A DNA stretch of 64,000 nt from Bacteroidota bacterium (GTDB lineage: Bacteria; Bacteroidota; Bacteroidia; Chitinophagales; Chitinophagaceae): positions 124,001 to 188,000 of the forward strand of contig VGFP01000003.1 of the NCBI GenBank assembly GCA_016868855.1, read 5' to 3'. Made by a program: the position numbers and the translations under genes. The notes under the pieces were generated by a model, which ran no database searches, was not told where the DNA came from, and saw nothing but the letters and a program-made list of their open reading frames with translations. Shown piece by piece: positions 1-9,233 of this stretch. Positions within the stretch are counted from its first letter, which is position 1. Each line of letters starts with the position of its first letter.

Positions 1-951
1 CTCAATAATTTTAAACCTCACTGCATCCGGCTCATCGTGCAATGCATTGATCTCATTGATGAAAATTTCTACAGCCTTCTTCTCCAAGAGTTTAAAAATT
101 TCACCATATTCAATGGGAGGATTTCCCGACTGCAAATCTGATTGATAGTGTATTTGTGTGGCGACCAACAAGCTGAAAAATTTTTTCGCATCCTTTGAAA
201 CCTGTTTCAAGCTGTCATAGCTGGTTTCTTTTGTTATGATGGCATGGATGAATGGATAGAGTAACCGACCAGAACTATCCGCGGAGAGCCTGCAGAGCAA
301 TTGAACCATGGCATCATCCACCATGAGCATACTTTTTCTCAATGGGGATTCCATTGCCGAGGCATAATTATAAAAATCACTTGGATACTTTTGGGCCGCT
401 GTAATCAATGCCTCAGCAACAAAAGATTCATTCAAATAATTTGAAATGGTTGGAAGAATCTGATCCGGACGTTCACGGATGAACTGATAATACATAAATA
501 CTCTTGCCTGAGCCAATCCCGCATTTTCGTAAAAAGCAGTCCTCTCACCCAAGAGGGAGCGATTGATTGCCAGGGAATTGTTTTTGATTGCTTCAGCAAT
601 TGATTGTTCCTTGATATCCGCCTCCAATAGAATCCTATAGGCATCCAGCAATTGGTGCGAATCTTTACTGGGCACCCTTCCATTCTGCAAATCATCCAAC
701 AAAGATTTGATACCTGACAAATACTTGATTTTCAATCGATGGTCAAACTGGTCCTCTTTTTCCAACCATTGCTGCAAAGAATCGATCCTTGTATTGAAGT
801 TTTTTTCTTGTCCTGTTTGTCCCAAATCGATATCCTCGTGCAATTTGACCCTCCTGATATCTTTCGTAATGAAAGCAGTGTCGCCGCTATTTTGTGCCAA
901 TGACAAAAATGGGGAAAGCAAGAAAATCAAGCATAAGCGAACCAGCTGCAT
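1..951 (-). CDS. Secreted/periplasmic protein of unknown function, C-terminus truncated by window edge
   Basis: Open minus-strand frame from ATG at 951 (MQLVRLCLIFLLSPFLSLAQNSGDTAFITKDIRRVKLHEDIDIG...) to base 1 with no stop, so it is absent from the ORF track. N-terminus looks like a signal peptide. Confidence 0.75.
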   Translation of the reverse strand, partial: MQLVRLCLIFLLSPFLSLAQNSGDTAFITKDIRRVKLHEDIDLGQTGQEKNFNTRIDSLQQWLEKEDQFDHRLKIKYLSGIKSLLDDLQNGRVPSKDSHQLLDAYRILLEADIKEQSIAEAIKNNSLAINRSLLGERTAFYENAGLAQARVFMYYQFIRERPDQILPTISNYLNESFVAEALITAAQKYPSDFYNYASAMESPLRKSMLMVDDAMVQLLCRLSADSSGRLLYPFIHAIITKETSYDSLKQVSKDAKKFFSLLVATQIHYQSDLQSGNPPIEYGEIFKLLEKKAVEIFINEINALHDEPDAVRFKIIE

Positions 952-1045
952 GTCAACAAAATTAAATCATTCTGCCACGGGGATTTCGCATTTTGCTTAA
1001 CAATTTATTAATCTTGCATCATTGAGTATTGACCAGCATCCAAAC

Positions 1046-1053
1046 TAACTTTG
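1046..1053 (+). promoter_or_regulatory. Candidate Bacteroidetes -7 promoter element (TAACTTTG) for the response regulator
   Basis: Matches TAnnTTTG, 20 bp upstream of the ATG at 1074. Confidence 0.45.
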
Positions 1054-1073
1054 CTTAACAGCACATTCTTTCC

Positions 1074-1754
1074 ATGGCCCCTGAAATCAAAAAAGTTCTC
1101 ATAGCTGACGATGAGCCAGATATTTTGGAAATCATCAGTTACAATTTACAGTTGCATGGCTATACGGTTTTTACAGCCAAAGACGGTGAACATGCTATCA
1201 GACTAGCCCAAGAAGTACATCCTGATCTGATCATTTTGGACATCATGATGCCAAAGAAAAATGGCATAGAAGTCTGCAAACAACTTCGAACCCAACCTGC
1301 ATTTCAAGATACCATCATCGTATTTTTAACTGCTTTGAATGATGAACTCTCTCATGTCAGGGGTTTGGAATTTGGAGCCGATGATTTCATCGCCAAGCCG
1401 ATATCACCCAAAGTGATGGTTTCAAAAGTGAATTCTTTTTTCCGTCGCATCAACAAACAAGAAGCCTCCAAGGCTATTGAGATGGGTAATTTGAGGATCG
1501 AGCCAGAGGAATATGTGGTTTATTACAAAGATGAACCCATCAATTTAGCCAAGAAAGAATTCGAATTGCTGAGTTACTTGGCATCCAAACCTGGACGCGT
1601 TTTTCTTCGCAATGAAATCTTGAATAAAATCTGGGGCAATGATGTGATTGTAGGAGACAGGACCATTGATGTGCACATCAGAAAAATAAGACAAAAGCTT
1701 GGTATCGACTGCATTACAACCGTCAAGGGTGTAGGTTATAAGTTTGAGCTTTAA
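1074..1754 (+). CDS. OmpR/PhoB-family response regulator
   Basis: Receiver domain (KVLIADDEPDILEI...DLIILDIMMPKKNG...FGADDFIAKPI) plus winged-helix effector domain (GDRTIDVHIRKIRQKLG...TVKGVGYKFE). Confidence 0.95.
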   Translation: MAPEIKKVLIADDEPDILEIISYNLQLHGYTVFTAKDGEHAIRLAQEVHPDLIILDIMMPKKNGIEVCKQLRTQPAFQDTIIVFLTALNDELSHVRGLEFGADDFIAKPISPKVMVSKVNSFFRRINKQEASKAIEMGNLRIEPEEYVVYYKDEPINLAKKEFELLSYLASKPGRVFLRNEILNKIWGNDVIVGDRTIDVHIRKIRQKLGIDCITTVKGVGYKFEL

Positions 1755-1798
1755 CATTTCAACATTTTTGCGGTAGCTGCAAATACCTAAATTGCAGT

Positions 1799-2842
1799 AT
1801 GTTCGAATCAAAGAACTACTCACCCACTCGGATTGCTTTTTACATCAGCTTGTCCGCTGCAGCAACAGCCTTGCTCATTGCTGTATTGCCAGGCGGTGGA
1901 CTGATCAAAATCTCATCCATTGTATTGGGTGTATTCACAGTTTCTTTTCTGGTTGCACGTTATTTCATCAACGAATTTATTTACAGAAGGGTCAAGCTTA
2001 TTTATAAATTCATCAACCAGACCAAGGCCTCCAAAAGAGAAGAGTTTTTCCAAAAAAATATTCTGCCCCAACAAAACTTGGATGAAGTTGGAGAGGAAGT
2101 CCTGAAATGGGCCGATCACCGCAAAGATGAAATGGAAGTACTTGAGAGAAACGAAGCATTCAGAAAAGAATTTTTACAAAACCTCTCGCATGAGTTCAAG
2201 ACTCCAGCATTTGCCATTCAAGGCTATCTGGAAACACTGATCGATGGTGCAGCTGACAACCATGAAGTCAACAAAAAATTTTTATCCAACGCGTATAAAA
2301 ACACTGAACGGTTGATACACCTGATTTCAGACTTGGATGAAATCACCCGCTTGGAAAGCGGTAAACAGGAATTGCATTACCAACATTTTGTGATCCAAGA
2401 TCTGATCAACGAGGTTTTTGAAACATTGAGCATCAAAACTTCCGTCAAAAAGATCAATTGCCTGATCAAAAAAGGATGCGAACAACCCATCTTGGTTCAT
2501 GCCGACAAAGAAAAAATCAGACAGGTGCTGATCAACCTGGTTGACAATGCTGCCAAATATGGAAGCGAAGAGGGAAAGATTGAAGCAAGTATTTATAAAA
2601 CAGATGATAAAACTGTCCTGATTGAAATTACCGACAATGGCATTGGCATTGCAGAGGAACACCTGCCTAGAATCTTTGAAAGATTTTACAGGACAGATTA
2701 TGGTAGAAGCAGGAACATCGGAGGCACTGGATTGGGACTCGCCATTTGCAAACACATCATTGAAGCACATGGAGGTTTCATACAGGTGAGAAGTTCACCT
2801 GGCATAGGCACCACCCTTGGCTTTACACTTGGTGTTGCCTAA
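1799..2842 (+). CDS. Sensor histidine kinase (PhoR-like architecture)
   Basis: N-terminal TM segments, H-box FLQNLSHEFKTPAFAIQGYLETL, N-box LINLVDNAAKYG, G-boxes DNGIGI and GGTGLGLAICKHI; directly after the response regulator. Confidence 0.95.
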   Translation: MFESKNYSPTRIAFYISLSAAATALLIAVLPGGGLIKISSIVLGVFTVSFLVARYFINEFIYRRVKLIYKFINQTKASKREEFFQKNILPQQNLDEVGEEVLKWADHRKDEMEVLERNEAFRKEFLQNLSHEFKTPAFAIQGYLETLIDGAADNHEVNKKFLSNAYKNTERLIHLISDLDEITRLESGKQELHYQHFVIQDLINEVFETLSIKTSVKKINCLIKKGCEQPILVHADKEKIRQVLINLVDNAAKYGSEEGKIEASIYKTDDKTVLIEITDNGIGIAEEHLPRIFERFYRTDYGRSRNIGGTGLGLAICKHIIEAHGGFIQVRSSPGIGTTLGFTLGVA

Positions 2843-2866
2843 TGCCGGTAAAACATCAACTATCTT

Positions 2867-4255
2867 TTAATACGCTTTATTTTGTGGATCCCAATTGGTC
2901 CACTTATCAGTCCAATTGGTTGTTCCCATGGCACCTCTGAACGCCACGGTTGTGAAGAATGCATTCATACCGGTGAAGGATGCACCAGTCAGCGCTGGTG
3001 AACCAGTTGCAGGCAAGAAATTAGGTGATGTGGAATAATAAGGAGACGTCAATTTGGCATCATCTCCACTTGCCAACGTAATACATCCTTCTGATTCAGC
3101 CTTGGTCTGCATAGCCGCTGCTGTGATGACTGCAATTGCATTTGCATCACCACGATAGTTAGCAGAAGCAGTATTGGAATGAACCAAATTATTTCTAAAC
3201 TCTGAAGTTCCGGCGAGGTAAGATTCCGCAGTTGCTTTTGATTCAATGGAAAATCCAGCCTTTGCCCATCCTATCATGATGGAGTTGCGCAATAAAAACT
3301 GCGTGGATCTTCTCCATCTGTTTCCGAAGTTATGATTGGCTGCTGTTCCTGATGCTCCGTTCGGACCAACAAAGGTAAAATTACTCAACTGAGGTCTGGT
3401 TATGGGAGTAGCTGTAGAGCCAGAACCATCGTTGTCGCACTCAATACCATTTCCAGCATCTCCACCATCCACAAAATCTGGTTTGCGGCATGCGATTCCG
3501 TATTGGATTTTTCCTACATAACCGAAATCAAAGTCAAAATCGTCATCAGCTGTTGCGAAAGCGATCAGGTTTTTACAGTTTACAGTTCCACCAAAAAATT
3601 CAAATGCATCGTCGTTTCCAAAAGAAACCTGTACATTTTCTATGATGGTTCCTGAACCTACACCACCCAATGTGAGTCCGTTGATTTCTGAACCAGGTTC
3701 AGCTGCAATACCTGCGAATTCTATACGTACGTATCTGAGAATTCCACTGTCATCGTTGGGATCTGTTCCACCATATTTTCTACCCACACCGCCTTCAATA
3801 ATTGGCGCTGGATCCAGCGGTCTGTTGGTCGGCGCTTTACCCAACATAATGATACCACCCCAATCACCAGGAGTACGCTGACCGATGGGTTTACCGCTGG
3901 TGAATACAATTGGATTGTCTGCACGACCATCGGCAATCAATTTTGCTCCGCGTTCAATGATCAAAGCCCCTTTCTCTGTGATGTCACTTACGATGACACT
4001 ACCCGGTGCAACAGTCAGAGTATTTCCCTCTGTTACATATACATATCCTTTTAGTGTGTATTTACCCTTGGGAAGAAAATAATCTTTTGTCAATATTCCT
4101 TGAATAACTCCTCCGTTGGTTGCAGGGTCTTGGCTATCGGTAGCAGCAGAAGAACCACCGTTGTTGTTGGTGATATACTCTTCAAAGTTAACTTTTAGAC
4201 AAGAGCTCAAACCAAACACTGCGAGAGCTAAAACACTCAAAATGATCCTTTTCAT
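2867..4255 (-). CDS. Outer-membrane lipoprotein, beta-helix-like, unknown function
   Basis: Lipobox LSSC near N-terminus; repeated Gly/Asn-rich segments (GGIIMLGKAP, VRIEFAGIAAEPGSEINGLTLGGVGSGTIIENVQVSFGNDDAFEFFGGTVNCKNLIAFATADDDFDFDFGY). Directly downstream of the TonB receptor on the same strand. Confidence 0.75.
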   Translation of the reverse strand: MKRIILSVLALAVFGLSSCLKVNFEEYITNNNGGSSAATDSQDPATNGGVIQGILTKDYFLPKGKYTLKGYVYVTEGNTLTVAPGSVIVSDITEKGALIIERGAKLIADGRADNPIVFTSGKPIGQRTPGDWGGIIMLGKAPTNRPLDPAPIIEGGVGRKYGGTDPNDDSGILRYVRIEFAGIAAEPGSEINGLTLGGVGSGTIIENVQVSFGNDDAFEFFGGTVNCKNLIAFATADDDFDFDFGYVGKIQYGIACRKPDFVDGGDAGNGIECDNDGSGSTATPITRPQLSNFTFVGPNGASGTAANHNFGNRWRRSTQFLLRNSIMIGWAKAGFSIESKATAESYLAGTSEFRNNLVHSNTASANYRGDANAIAVITAAAMQTKAESEGCITLASGDDAKLTSPYYSTSPNFLPATGSPALTGASFTGMNAFFTTVAFRGAMGTTNWTDKWTNWDPQNKAY

Positions 4256-4275
4256 AAATGTGCTTTTTATGTTTT

Positions 4276-7083
4276 TTATTTTTTATCTAGATTAAAATCG
4301 TATGTAAACGTTAGTGTGACCGTAGTACCGGGTTTGTAGTTGCTGAACATCCTATCAACACCCTTCTTGAATGCGAATGACTGATCTATATTCTCATAGA
4401 AATAGAAAGGATTGTTGATCATATCAGCAATATTCAATTTCAACTCACCATTTTTATCCAAGATTTTTTTGCTGATTTGAAAATCCAACTGATTTCTTGG
4501 ACGCTCATACACATTTGGAAACTCTGAATTACCCACCAATGCGAGTCGCTGGCCTACCCTGTTGTACAACAGTGATGCATTGAACTGTTCAGATGTCCAT
4601 TGGAAACCTGCGTTTATCAGATATGGAGATTGTCCCTGCAATGGCCTTGCTGCTGTAACTTCTTTGTTTCCTGCACTGAGATCGTTGAATTTTACTTCCG
4701 ATTGAGTATATGTGTAGTTTCCAAAAAAGAATAAATTCTTAAATGCAGCAGATAAAAAATCCATCCCTTTGCGTACCTCAATTTCCAAACCAAAAGTTTT
4801 TGCATTCAATGCGTTCTGATAAAAGTATCTCCTGGAATCTGCATTGCTCGCAGGATCCAATCTAAATTCAATAGGATCAGTGAAATCTTTGTAAAAAGCA
4901 CCAATGGTGATCGACTCATTAGATTTCGGATACCATTCATAACGGGCATCATAGTTGAGTACTGAAGAGCGCCTCAAACTTGTATCTCCTTTAACACCGT
5001 AATTGGTTTCATAGTCAAAGAAAGCGAAAGGTGCTAGTTCACGAAACTCTGGACGCGCAACAGTTCTGCTGGCGGACAATCGGATGTTTTGCTTGCTTTT
5101 CAAACTGTACATCATGTTGGCTGAAGGAAGGAAGTCCCATTTTTTTGTCAGCAACACACTGCGTTCACCAGTTTGAATCTTAGAGGTCAGCAACTGCTGG
5201 AAGTTCTCCGCCCTCAATCCCCATACCAATCTCAGGTCATTGAATTTATTATCCATCATCATATATGCAGCATTCAGAATGGATGCACCAAAGTACCTGT
5301 CTTGATTGTTGGTAAAATCCTCCAAAATATACCCTGAAGTACCCATGTTGGAGGGTCTGAATGCGGCAATCAATTCTTTGTTGGCATTGGATGCAATAAA
5401 CGAATTGAAATTGGTGATATTATACCTGAAAATTCTGCTGCGGAAATCTCTTACCCTTGTCAAATTTGATCCGCCGAATTTCAATGTTTGCTTGTCCTTT
5501 CCACCCCAGCTCATCGGGACAATAAATTGCCCGGTTGTACCAACACTGAAGTCCTTCAGATCACTGTAAAATCTCCTGGTGTCATCCGGATCAATCTCAT
5601 ATGCTTCCGTTGTTCCAATACGTCTGGCATACAAGGCACTTCTTAGATCAGGTTGTTTTTTCCAATTGTACCCTCCATTACCATTCCACTTGAACTTGAT
5701 GCCAGTTTTGGTCAGTTGATGTTCTCCCTCCAACTGTGTACTGAACAACGTACGCTGATTTAAAAAGGAGGAATAAAATTTGATATCGTTCAGGCGATTC
5801 GTATTGTATCCTGTTCTTGAATAGTAATTGTCTTCAAAGAACTGATTGAAGATATTTTTGAATGAAATCTTGGAACGCTTTTTAACATACGATAAATTCA
5901 GCACTGCGCCATTCGTAACCTGGAAATGATTTTGCTGATCATTGTATTCAAAAACATTCTTTCCATCTGCTTCATAAAAAGCCCTTCCAACGTTGTACAT
6001 CAATCTTGAGTTCCTGTAATTCACGCTGAGCAATGTTCCCAGTTGTGACCCATTTTTGAAAGAGTGTGTATTGGCATACGTGATTACATAATTTTTGATG
6101 GGATCCGCTTTACGAACCTCCTCAACATACGCATCACCGCTGAAGAGTTTGGTCAGTTCGATTTGCTTGTTCAAACCCGCTGCATTTTTCCCCAATGTTC
6201 TGTAATCCTGTGCCGTTCTGGGGAAGCTATCTGGTAAATTTCTGGAACCGTCGTCAAAGCCCAACCAATCAAATCTGTTACGTGCATTGCTGGTGAAATC
6301 ACGGAAAGTGGATTGGTTATTATACCCAAATCCGATTCCTACACTCACAACGCTTTTGGAAGGAATATCTCTTGTATTTACCTGTACGAGTCCACCAGAA
6401 AATTCCCCTGTATATTCTGAGGTGGATGTCTTGTTGATGACAATATTATCGATCATCGCAGCGGGCAACATATCGAATGAAAATGCTTTTTTGTCAGGCT
6501 CTGTGCTTGGCAGCAACGCACCATTCAACATGGCGGAATTGTATCTGTCAGACAAACCCCTTACAATGACAAAACGGTTGTCTTGGATAGAAGCGCCACT
6601 CACACGCTTGAGCACTTCACCGGTATTTTTATCTGGAGTTCTTTTGATAAAATCTGCCGCCAATCCGTTGGAAAGAGCGGTGTTGTTTTTTTGAAAACTG
6701 ATCAGCGCAACCGTACTTTCCAGTCTGCGTGTTGACCTGATCACAATTGCCTCACCCGTTACGACCTTTGGCTCCAATACAATGACGAGCTCCTCGTTGA
6801 TAGCAGATGCATCAACATCTGAAACCAGTTTGGAATTGTAACCGGTAGATGATACCAGCAGCGTATACTTTTTGTTTTTTTCTAGACTTACCCTAAAAAT
6901 ACCTTCCACATTGGCAGAGAACTGCTTGTTGGTTTCTTCTATTTTGATCGTTGCACCAGCAATGGGCTCGTTTCTTAGATTGATAACTTTACCCAGAACG
7001 GTAACTGTCTGGGCATAGGATATGCTGGATAAAGTGACTGTGAATAAAAGGATAAAAATTCGCACAATTCCCCTGTTGGTCAT
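4276..7083 (-). CDS. TonB-dependent receptor with N-terminal carboxypeptidase-like regulatory domain
   Basis: Signal peptide, CarboxypepD-reg-like domain (TVLGKVINLRNEPIAGATIKIEETNKQF), plug domain (VLKRVSGASIQDNRFVIVRGLSDRYNSAMLNGALLPS), long C-terminal beta-barrel. Confidence 0.92.
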   Translation of the reverse strand: MTNRGIVRIFILLFTVTLSSISYAQTVTVLGKVINLRNEPIAGATIKIEETNKQFSANVEGIFRVSLEKNKKYTLLVSSTGYNSKLVSDVDASAINEELVIVLEPKVVTGEAIVIRSTRRLESTVALISFQKNNTALSNGLAADFIKRTPDKNTGEVLKRVSGASIQDNRFVIVRGLSDRYNSAMLNGALLPSTEPDKKAFSFDMLPAAMIDNIVINKTSTSEYTGEFSGGLVQVNTRDIPSKSVVSVGIGFGYNNQSTFRDFTSNARNRFDWLGFDDGSRNLPDSFPRTAQDYRTLGKNAAGLNKQIELTKLFSGDAYVEEVRKADPIKNYVITYANTHSFKNGSQLGTLLSVNYRNSRLMYNVGRAFYEADGKNVFEYNDQQNHFQVTNGAVLNLSYVKKRSKISFKNIFNQFFEDNYYSRTGYNTNRLNDIKFYSSFLNQRTLFSTQLEGEHQLTKTGIKFKWNGNGGYNWKKQPDLRSALYARRIGTTEAYEIDPDDTRRFYSDLKDFSVGTTGQFIVPMSWGGKDKQTLKFGGSNLTRVRDFRSRIFRYNITNFNSFIASNANKELIAAFRPSNMGTSGYILEDFTNNQDRYFGASILNAAYMMMDNKFNDLRLVWGLRAENFQQLLTSKIQTGERSVLLTKKWDFLPSANMMYSLKSKQNIRLSASRTVARPEFRELAPFAFFDYETNYGVKGDTSLRRSSVLNYDARYEWYPKSNESITIGAFYKDFTDPIEFRLDPASNADSRRYFYQNALNAKTFGLEIEVRKGMDFLSAAFKNLFFFGNYTYTQSEVKFNDLSAGNKEVTAARPLQGQSPYLINAGFQWTSEQFNASLLYNRVGQRLALVGNSEFPNVYERPRNQLDFQISKKILDKNGELKLNIADMINNPFYFYENIDQSFAFKKGVDRMFSNYKPGTTVTLTFTYDFNLDKK

Positions 7084-7149
7084 AAATAGAATTATTGCAC
7101 AAAGAAACCTACCAACTATTGCCCGCCTGTTAATGCAGGATGAACCTAT

Positions 7150-7177
7150 TGTAATGCGAATGTTACCGCATTGTTAA
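7150..7177 (-). promoter_or_regulatory. Candidate PhoB/PhoP-type direct-repeat operator (three hexamers, 11-bp period)
   Basis: Minus-strand TTAACA-ATGCG-GTAACA-TTCGC-ATTACA: hexamers at 7177-7172, 7166-7161 and 7155-7150, each separated by 5 bp, about 67 bp upstream of the TonB receptor start. Confidence 0.55.
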
Positions 7178-7237
7178 CAGGTGGGATACCTGTTGATAAG
7201 TAAAAAAAATGCATCTTTGCCACTCAATATTTTGCTC

Positions 7238-8098
7238 ATGAAAGGCATCATTCTGGCCGGTGGTTCCGGCACAAGACTCTACCCTATTACCTATGCAATC
7301 AGCAAACAAATCATACCTGTTTATGACAAGCCTATGATTTACTATCCATTGTCGACACTGATGCTTTCGGGTATCAAGGATATTTTGATCATTTCAACTC
7401 CTCAGGACCTTCCACAGTTTCAAAAGTTGTTTGGTGATGGAAGCCAGATTGGAGTGAACTTCAGTTATGCAGAACAGCCGCTTCCAAATGGACTCGCACA
7501 GGCTTTTGTAATTGGAGAAAAATTTATTGGAAATGACTCCTGTGCATTGGTTTTGGGTGACAATATCTTCTATGGCACGGGGCTCGGAAAAATGCTCGAA
7601 AAGAATGCGAATCCGGATGGTGGCATTGTCTATGCTTATCAGGTAAGCGATCCAGAGAGATATGGTGTGGTAGAGTTTGATGCTCAGATGAAGGCCATTT
7701 CTATTGAGGAGAAACCACAACATCCCAAGAGCAAATTTGCTGTACCCGGACTCTATTTCTACGACAACAATGTTGTAGATATTGCAAAAAATATCAAGCC
7801 CTCCAAAAGAGGCGAATATGAAATCACAGATGTGAATTTGGAATATCTGAAAAGAGGTAAACTCAGCGTTTCAGTATTGGATAGGGGAACAGCATGGTTG
7901 GATACCGGAACATTTGACTCGCTCATACAAGCCTCTCAATTCATTCAGGTAATTGAACAAAGACAGGGCATCAAAGTCGCCTGCATTGAAGAGATTGCTT
8001 GGAGAAAGGGTTTCATACAAACAGAACAACTGGTGAAATTGGCAGAGCCCCTCCTGAAAAGCGGTTATGGTAAATATTTAATGGACCTCATCAACTAA
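7238..8098 (+). CDS. rmlA: Glucose-1-phosphate thymidylyltransferase
   Basis: [42 protein letters not shown]; start placed at ATG 7238 rather than the GTG at 7181. Confidence 0.95.
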   Translation: MKGIILAGGSGTRLYPITYAISKQIIPVYDKPMIYYPLSTLMLSGIKDILIISTPQDLPQFQKLFGDGSQIGVNFSYAEQPLPNGLAQAFVIGEKFIGNDSCALVLGDNIFYGTGLGKMLEKNANPDGGIVYAYQVSDPERYGVVEFDAQMKAISIEEKPQHPKSKFAVPGLYFYDNNVVDIAKNIKPSKRGEYEITDVNLEYLKRGKLSVSVLDRGTAWLDTGTFDSLIQASQFIQVIEQRQGIKVACIEEIAWRKGFIQTEQLVKLAEPLLKSGYGKYLMDLIN

Positions 8099-8102
8099 GC
8101 AC

Positions 8103-9164
8103 ATGTCAAAGAAAGTCCTTGTTACTGGAGGCACTGGATACATCGGATCTCACACATTGGTTGACCTGGTTGAAAACGGCTATGAGGTGATTTCGGTTGA
8201 CAACAACTCTAGATCTACGGTTGGCATGCTGGAGGGGGTTGAAAAAATAACCGGACAGAAAATCAAAAATTACAAAGTTGATCTTTGCAATTTCGAAGAG
8301 ACCAGGGCCATTTTTGAGGAGAATCCCTCCATTTGCGGAGTCATACATTTTGCAGCATACAAAGCAGTTGGTGAGTCGGTAGAGCAACCCTTGCTTTATT
8401 TTCACAACAACATGCAATCACTGATTCATGTGATGCAATGCATTGAAGAATTCAAGATTCCTCATTTTGTTTTCTCTTCCTCCTGTACTGTTTACGGAAA
8501 TCCAGATGCAATACCAGTTACAGAGGAAACGCCCAGAAAACAGGCAGAATCACCTTATGGACTCACCAAACAAATGGGTGAGCAAATGATCGAAGCATTT
8601 GCTGCTGCAAATAAGCATGTCCATTCCATTCTGCTCAGGTATTTTAATCCAGCTGGAGCACATACTTCTGCATTGATTGGAGAGCTTCCAATTGATAGAC
8701 CGCAGAACCTAACCCCGGTAATTACACAAACCGCCATCGGAAAAATTGAAAAACTGACGGTTTTTGGAAACGATTATGATACGCGAGACGGATCCTGCAT
8801 CAGAGACATGATTCATGTTTGTGATCTAGCACATGCACATACTTTGGCACTGAATTACCTTTTGCAAGGCAAAAACAAGGAAAACTGCGAGGTGTTCAAC
8901 ATCGGTTCAGGTGATGGTATTACTGTACTGGAATGCGTTGATGCGTTTGAAAAAACAACAGGAGTGAAACTTAATTATAACATTGGTCCAAGACGTGCCG
9001 GAGATGTCATCGCCATCTACGCAAACAATGACAAAGCCAGAAAAGTGTTGGGATGGATTCCCCAACATGATATCAATGATATCATGAGCAGCGCCTGGAA
9101 ATGGGAGCAATACATCCAAGACATGCCCACCCATCTTCATCTTCCAAGCAAGCGATTGAATTAA
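8103..9164 (+). CDS. galE: UDP-glucose 4-epimerase
   Basis: GGTGYIGSHTLVDLVENGYEVISVDN; VFSSSCTVYG...SPYGLTKQMGE (Ser-Tyr-Lys catalytic set); RYFNPAGAH. Confidence 0.95.
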   Translation: MSKKVLVTGGTGYIGSHTLVDLVENGYEVISVDNNSRSTVGMLEGVEKITGQKIKNYKVDLCNFEETRAIFEENPSICGVIHFAAYKAVGESVEQPLLYFHNNMQSLIHVMQCIEEFKIPHFVFSSSCTVYGNPDAIPVTEETPRKQAESPYGLTKQMGEQMIEAFAAANKHVHSILLRYFNPAGAHTSALIGELPIDRPQNLTPVITQTAIGKIEKLTVFGNDYDTRDGSCIRDMIHVCDLAHAHTLALNYLLQGKNKENCEVFNIGSGDGITVLECVDAFEKTTGVKLNYNIGPRRAGDVIAIYANNDKARKVLGWIPQHDINDIMSSAWKWEQYIQDMPTHLHLPSKRLN

Positions 9165-9233
9165 GGGTTTTTTTTAACGGTGTACCCAATCAAAACCCTC
9201 AATTAGTATTATTTTGCAGCAAATTTTATTTTC

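Noticed and set aside
7181-7237. Upstream N-terminal extension of RmlA in the ORF track
   Set aside because: RmlA family begins at MKGIILAGG; the extension from GTG would overlap the direct-repeat operator region and has no family support.
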